In this document: piece by piece, positions 31,503 through 34,841 of the stretch
How the letters are laid out: each line of letters begins with the position of its first letter
How positions within the stretch are numbered: position 1 is the first letter of the stretch
Assembly (NCBI GenBank): GCA_016188005.1
Contig: JACPIQ010000114.1
Location: 1-34,841 of the forward strand
Origin: Candidatus Rokuibacteriota bacterium
GTDB lineage: Bacteria; Methylomirabilota; Methylomirabilia; Rokubacteriales; CSP1-6
Reading direction: 5' to 3'
DNA length: 34,841 bases
Made by a program: the position numbers and the translations under genes
Notes under the pieces: generated by a model
Databases searched by the model: none
Told to the model about the DNA's origin: nothing
Seen by the model: the letters and a program-made list of their open reading frames with translations, nothing else

Positions 31503-32369
31503 ATGGGCAGGCTCGACGGGCAGGTCGCGGTGATCACCGGCGGTGCCAACGGCATCGGCCGCGAGACGGCGCTCAGGTTCCTCGACGAGGGGGCGCGCGT
31601 GGTGATCGCCGATCTCAACGCGCGCAACGCCGAGGCCGTCCTGGAGCGGGCGGCGTCGCGCGGGCACCGCGACGCCATCCGCTTCGCCCGGACCGACGTC
31701 GCCGAGGAGCGGGACGTCGAGGCGATGATCGGCGGCGCAGTGGAGGCCTTTGGCGGGCTGGACTGTGTGTTCAACAATGCAGGGATCGGCGGCGCCTTCG
31801 GCCCGATCACCGAGACCCGGGTCGGGGAGTGGGACTTCACGCTGGGCGTGCTGCTGCGGGGGGTGTTCCTGGGCATGAAGCACGGGGCGCGCGTCATGAA
31901 GGCCCAGGGCCGGGGCGGCTCGATCATCTCCACGGCCTCGGTGGCCGGCTTCGCCGCCGGTGGCGGGGCCCACTGCTACTCGGCCGCCAAGGCCGCGGTG
32001 ATGAACCTCACGCGGACGGTGGCCGTGGAGCTGGCGCCCCACCGGATCCGCGTCAACGCCATCGCCCCCGGCCCGCTGATGACGGATCTCTTCCACCGGG
32101 GAAGCCAGGCCGCCGCCGAGCAGACCATCCTGGACAAGCAGCCCTGGCCGGATGTCGGCCGGGGGGAGGACGTGGCCGGCGTCGCGCTCTTCCTCGCTTC
32201 GGCGGATGCGCGCTTCGTCACGGGCGAGACCGTCGTGGTGGACGGTGGTCTCCTGGCGCGCGGGCCGGCCGTCTTCGGCAGCGGCGCCGACAGCCCCCTG
32301 CTCAAGGCCGCGGGGCTGGACAGGGGCTCCACGGGCGAGCCATCCGAGGTGCGCCGCGTTGAACGCTGA
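31503..32369 (+). CDS. Short-chain dehydrogenase/reductase (SDR)
   Basis: A 288-residue classical SDR using NAD(P)H. The cofactor motif TGGANGIG is at 12-19, NNAG at 91-94, catalytic serine near 146, and Tyr159-x3-Lys163 (YSAAK); the end of the core reads ARFVTGETVVVDGG. Asp37 after the second strand (VVIADLN) suggests preference for NAD. The protein is about 30 residues longer than usual at the C-terminus. It has an excellent Shine-Dalgarno and overlaps the E1 alpha gene by 11 nt, so it probably acts on a metabolite of the same pathway. Confidence 0.88.
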   Translation: MGRLDGQVAVITGGANGIGRETALRFLDEGARVVIADLNARNAEAVLERAASRGHRDAIRFARTDVAEERDVEAMIGGAVEAFGGLDCVFNNAGIGGAFGPITETRVGEWDFTLGVLLRGVFLGMKHGARVMKAQGRGGSIISTASVAGFAAGGGAHCYSAAKAAVMNLTRTVAVELAPHRIRVNAIAPGPLMTDLFHRGSQAAAEQTILDKQPWPDVGRGEDVAGVALFLASADARFVTGETVVVDGGLLARGPAVFGSGADSPLLKAAGLDRGSTGEPSEVRRVER

Positions 32370-33309
32370 GGGGAAGTGCGAGCTGCTGCGGACCATGCTC
32401 CTCATCCGCCGTCTCGAGGGGGCATGGGTAGAGGCCTATGTCCAGGAAGAGATCGGCGGGATCCCGCCGGCGCTCTCCACCGGTCAGGAGGCCGTGGCCG
32501 CCGGCGCCTGCGCGGCGCTCGGACCGGGCGACTTCGTCTTCACCACCCATCGCGGCCTGGCTCCGCAGGTCGCGCGCGGGCTCGACCCCGACCGCATCAT
32601 GGCGGATCTCTACTGCCGGTGCGGGGGCTACAACAAGGGCAACTCCTACCACGTGACCGACATGAGCCGCGGCGTCGTGGGCATGGGCGGCATCGTGGCG
32701 GCCCAGGTCCCCGTGGCCGCGGGGATGGCGCTGGCGCAGAAGATGCGGGGCACGGACCGCGTCAGCCTGGCCTTCTTCGGCGACGGCGCGGCCAACGAGG
32801 GGGCCGTGCACGAGAGCGCCAACCTGGCTGCCATGTGGACGCTGCCGCTCATCCTCCTCTGCGAGAACAACGGCTACTGCATCTCCCAGCCCGTGGCGGT
32901 GGCCGTGAAGGCGTCCTCCATCGCGGCCCGGGCCGCAGGCTACGGCCTGCCCGGCCTCGTCGTGGACGGCAACGATCCGCTCGCCGTGCTTGAGGCCGTC
33001 GGCGCCGCGGTGGCCCGGGCGCGGGCGGGGGGCGGCGCCACATTCATCGAGGCCAGAGCCCTGCGGCTCGGCGGCCACCTCGCCCACGATCCGCAGAGCT
33101 ACCGCAGCAAGGAGGAGATCGCGGCCGCGTGGGAGCAGTGCCCCATCAAGCGCTTCCGCGAGCGGCTCCTCGGCGAGGGGCTCCTCACGACCGAGGCCTG
33201 CGCAGAGATGGAGGCCCGGGTGGAGCGCGAGGTGACGGCAGCGGTGGGATTCGCTCGCCAGAGCCCGTTCCGCGACCCCGCCGAGGCCTTCGAGGACCTG
33301 TGGGCATGA
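32359..33309 (+). CDS. 2-oxoacid/acetoin dehydrogenase E1 component, alpha subunit
   Basis: A 316-residue ThDP-dependent alpha subunit of the pyruvate/acetoin/branched-chain dehydrogenase family. Visible are LSTGQEAVAAGACAAL (39-54), the THRG element (63-66), and the ThDP motif GDGAANEG (141-148) to ENN (169-171), then RLGGHLAHDP. The TTG start is supported by GAGGTG 7 nt upstream and lies inside the end of the SDR gene. The beta subunit follows with an ATGA overlap. No E2 or E3 gene is in the window, so the physiological substrate (pyruvate, acetoin or other) is open. Confidence 0.88.
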   Translation: MNAEGKCELLRTMLLIRRLEGAWVEAYVQEEIGGIPPALSTGQEAVAAGACAALGPGDFVFTTHRGLAPQVARGLDPDRIMADLYCRCGGYNKGNSYHVTDMSRGVVGMGGIVAAQVPVAAGMALAQKMRGTDRVSLAFFGDGAANEGAVHESANLAAMWTLPLILLCENNGYCISQPVAVAVKASSIAARAAGYGLPGLVVDGNDPLAVLEAVGAAVARARAGGGATFIEARALRLGGHLAHDPQSYRSKEEIAAAWEQCPIKRFRERLLGEGLLTTEACAEMEARVEREVTAAVGFARQSPFRDPAEAFEDLWA

Positions 33310-34361
33310 CGGCCGGGGGGCGCGCCTTCGACCGGAGGCTGTTCAGGGCGGGCGGCGCGGTGCCTCCGGAAGAGCGCGGGTGGCCGAGCTTCCGGGGGGC
33401 GATCAACGAGGCCATGCGCGAGGAGATGCGGCGGGACCCCTCGGTGTTCCAGATGGGCGAGGACATCGCCGGCGCCCCGCCCTTCGGCGTGACCACGGGC
33501 CTCGCCGCCGAGTTCGGCCCCGAGCGCGTCCGCGACACCCCCTGCTCCGAGGTGGCGGTGGTGGGCGCGGCGGTCGGGGCGGCCATCGGCGGCATGCGCC
33601 CCGTCGTCGAGTTCCAGTTCGGCGACTTCCTCTCCGTCGCCGTGGACCAGCTGACGCATCAGGCCGCCATGCTCCGCTATCTCACCGGCGGCCAGGTCAA
33701 GGTGCCTCTCGTGCTCCGCCTCCCCTGCGGCGGCGGTCAGGGCGCAGGATCGCAGCACTCCCAGGCCCTCTACTCGTGGTTCGCGCATGCGCCGGGGATC
33801 AAGGTGGCGCTGCCCGCGACCTCCGCCGAGGCCAAGGGCCTGATGCGGGCGGCCATCCGGGACGATAACCCCGTCCTCTTCTTCGAGCACAAGATGCTCT
33901 ACCGGACGCGCTGGCCTGTCCCGCCCGAGTTCAAGGACCCCGACTACCTGATTCCCTTCGGCCGGGCCGCCGTGCGGCGCGCGGGCGGCGACGTTACGGT
34001 GGTGGCGACGCTGGTGGCGTTGCACCACGCGCTGGCCGCGGCGGAAGCGCTGGCGCGGGAGGGCATCTCGGCGGAGGTCATCGACCCGCGCACGCTCGTC
34101 CCGCTGGACGGCGACACCATCGTCGACTCCGTGCGGAAGACCGGGCGCCTGCTCGTGGTGGACGAGGCCTATCTCACGTGCAGCATCCAGAGCGAGATCA
34201 TCGCCCTGGTGACCGAGCGCGCGTTCGGCGCCCTCAGGGCAGCCCCTCGCCGACTCGGCAATCCCGGCGTCCCCGTCCCCTTCCCGCCCCCGCTGGAGGA
34301 CGTGGTGCTGCCCGGTCCGGCCGCCATCGCCGCCGCGATCCGCGATATGGTGGCTTGGTAG
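33306..34361 (+). CDS. 2-oxoacid/acetoin dehydrogenase E1 component, beta subunit
   Basis: A 351-residue transketolase-type beta subunit. Motifs are FRGAINEAMREEM, VFQMGEDIAG (about 47-56), VRDTPCSEVAVVGAAVGAA, the PVVEFQFGDFL block, and the later DDNPVLFFEHKMLYR and DPRTLVPLD. It has an N-terminal extension of about 28 residues before the conserved core, unusual for the family. The start overlaps the alpha stop (ATGA), which fits equal production of the alpha2beta2 heterotetramer. Its stop is directly followed by the stop of a convergent gene. Confidence 0.88.
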   Translation: MTAGGRAFDRRLFRAGGAVPPEERGWPSFRGAINEAMREEMRRDPSVFQMGEDIAGAPPFGVTTGLAAEFGPERVRDTPCSEVAVVGAAVGAAIGGMRPVVEFQFGDFLSVAVDQLTHQAAMLRYLTGGQVKVPLVLRLPCGGGQGAGSQHSQALYSWFAHAPGIKVALPATSAEAKGLMRAAIRDDNPVLFFEHKMLYRTRWPVPPEFKDPDYLIPFGRAAVRRAGGDVTVVATLVALHHALAAAEALAREGISAEVIDPRTLVPLDGDTIVDSVRKTGRLLVVDEAYLTCSIQSEIIALVTERAFGALRAAPRRLGNPGVPVPFPPPLEDVVLPGPAAIAAAIRDMVAW

Positions 34362-34718
34362 TCAGGCGGCGGCCTGGCCATGGACGAGGTCGGCCAGGTC
34401 TGACGGCGCCCTGGAGACGGCCCAGGCCCACCGGCCGAACCCGCCGTGCTGGCTCACCGCGCGCGCCCACTCGTCCAGCGCGGCCCGCTTCGCCTGGTCC
34501 TGAGGGGAGTCCTGGCCCTTCACCTCGAGGACGAGCGTGATCCCCGTCGTGAGCCGCACGAGAAAGTCCGGCCGGTACTTCCGCACGACGCCATCGAAGA
34601 CGTAGACGATCTCGAAGCCCAGGTGGTCGTTCTTCGCCCAGGCCAGGACGTCGGGGTCGGCGGGGCGGGGAGGCAGGGGCTCATGCCCTTCACGAGCGCA
34701 CGTCGTGGGCGAGGTCAT
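34362..34718 (-). CDS. Small PD-(D/E)XK nuclease-like protein, related to type III restriction Res C-termini
   Basis: A 118-residue protein whose residues about 24-110 resemble the endonuclease domain at the C-terminus of type III Res subunits: LAWAKNDHLGFEIVYVF, then KYRPDFLVRL and LVLEVKGQ. The last two carry the catalytic Asp and Glu-x-Lys (about 51 and 65-67). The helicase part is absent, so it is either a remnant or a free nuclease domain. An ideal AGGAGGT (34726-34732) sits 7 nt before the ATG, so it seems to be translated on its own. It follows an unknown gene by 23 nt and converges on the E1 beta gene with no spacer. Confidence 0.65.
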   Translation of the reverse strand: MTSPTTCAREGHEPLPPRPADPDVLAWAKNDHLGFEIVYVFDGVVRKYRPDFLVRLTTGITLVLEVKGQDSPQDQAKRAALDEWARAVSQHGGFGRWAWAVSRAPSDLADLVHGQAAA

Positions 34719-34741
34719 CTTGGGAACCTCCTGACCGGATT

Positions 34742-34841
34742 CTACTCCTGAAATGCAAGGAACTCGATGGTACGGATGGCCTCACCACGGATCCACACGC
34801 CGCGATTCATCGGCACGGGCTGCCAGGGGCCGTCATCCTCG
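34742..34841 (-). CDS. C-terminal end of an unidentified gene (enters from the right edge)
   Basis: The last 32 codons of an open minus-strand frame: a segment containing GPWQPVPMNRGVWIRGEAIR and ending EFLAFQE, then TAG. The frame is open to the window edge and precedes the nuclease-like gene by 23 nt, suggesting one operon. The fragment is too short for identification. Confidence 0.45.
   Translation of the reverse strand, partial: EDDGPWQPVPMNRGVWIRGEAIRTIEFLAFQE

Noticed and set aside
1-34841. tRNA, rRNA, CRISPR arrays, insertion sequences or integrase attachment sites
   Set aside because: No cloverleaf, rRNA core, spaced direct repeats or transposase/integrase coding sequence was recognised on either strand by reading.

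Overview
The window is about 35 kb of very GC-rich, densely packed bacterial DNA. Genes commonly overlap by ATGA, GTGA or TGATG junctions, and GTG and TTG starts are frequent. The gene mix is a TAXI-type TRAP system, a luciferase-like monooxygenase, a DUF6537-type indolepyruvate oxidoreductase, an orphan CoxG and a conserved queA-tgt-yajC-secD-secF-rel block. It resembles uncultured soil or subsurface lineages such as Candidatus Rokubacteria (Methylomirabilota) or related deltaproteobacterial groups. That placement is inference from style and content; no rRNA is present.

Region by region. 1-1719 (minus): an operon of at least four overlapping genes encodes two paralogous four-helix membrane proteins with an HxHAEGxGL motif and two exported proteins of unknown function; a convincing promoter lies at 1750-1778. 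1832-2191: an apparent internally deleted glycosidase remnant. 2352-8927 (plus): a catabolic or uptake island with a luciferase-like oxidoreductase, a VOC protein, a TAXI binding protein, a fused TRAP permease, an MFS carrier and a hotdog thioesterase. 8806-12497 (minus): iorA and iorB of a 2-oxoacid:ferredoxin oxidoreductase. 12545-15502 (plus): a GNAT-like protein whose best ribosome-binding site belongs to an out-of-frame short ORF, followed by a fosmidomycin-resistance-type MFS exporter. 15501-15575: a perfect 17-bp inverted repeat wedged exactly between two convergent stop codons.

15576-21108 (minus): a secreted protein, CoxG, an aspartate-type aminotransferase, and the housekeeping set coaD-rsmD-recG. 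rpmB is divergent from recG, and the two predicted promoters overlap. 21490-22821 (minus): an AbiEi-like winged-helix regulator with a 42-bp two-tier palindrome over its promoter, followed by two micro-ORFs made almost entirely of lysine codons, each with a strong Shine-Dalgarno. 22879-31393 (minus): a small zincin metallopeptidase, bifunctional Rel, SecF, SecD, YajC, Tgt, QueA, a small unknown protein and a DUF5674 protein.

31503-34361 (plus): a translationally coupled trio of an SDR and the alpha and beta subunits of a ThDP-dependent 2-oxoacid dehydrogenase E1, with no E2 or E3 in view. 34362-34841 (minus): a small free-standing PD-(D/E)XK nuclease-like protein and the end of an unidentified gene. 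No tRNA, rRNA, CRISPR array or transposase was seen. The least explained parts are the regulator/operator/poly-lysine cluster, the HxHAEG membrane operon, and the GNAT frameshift or leader ORF.
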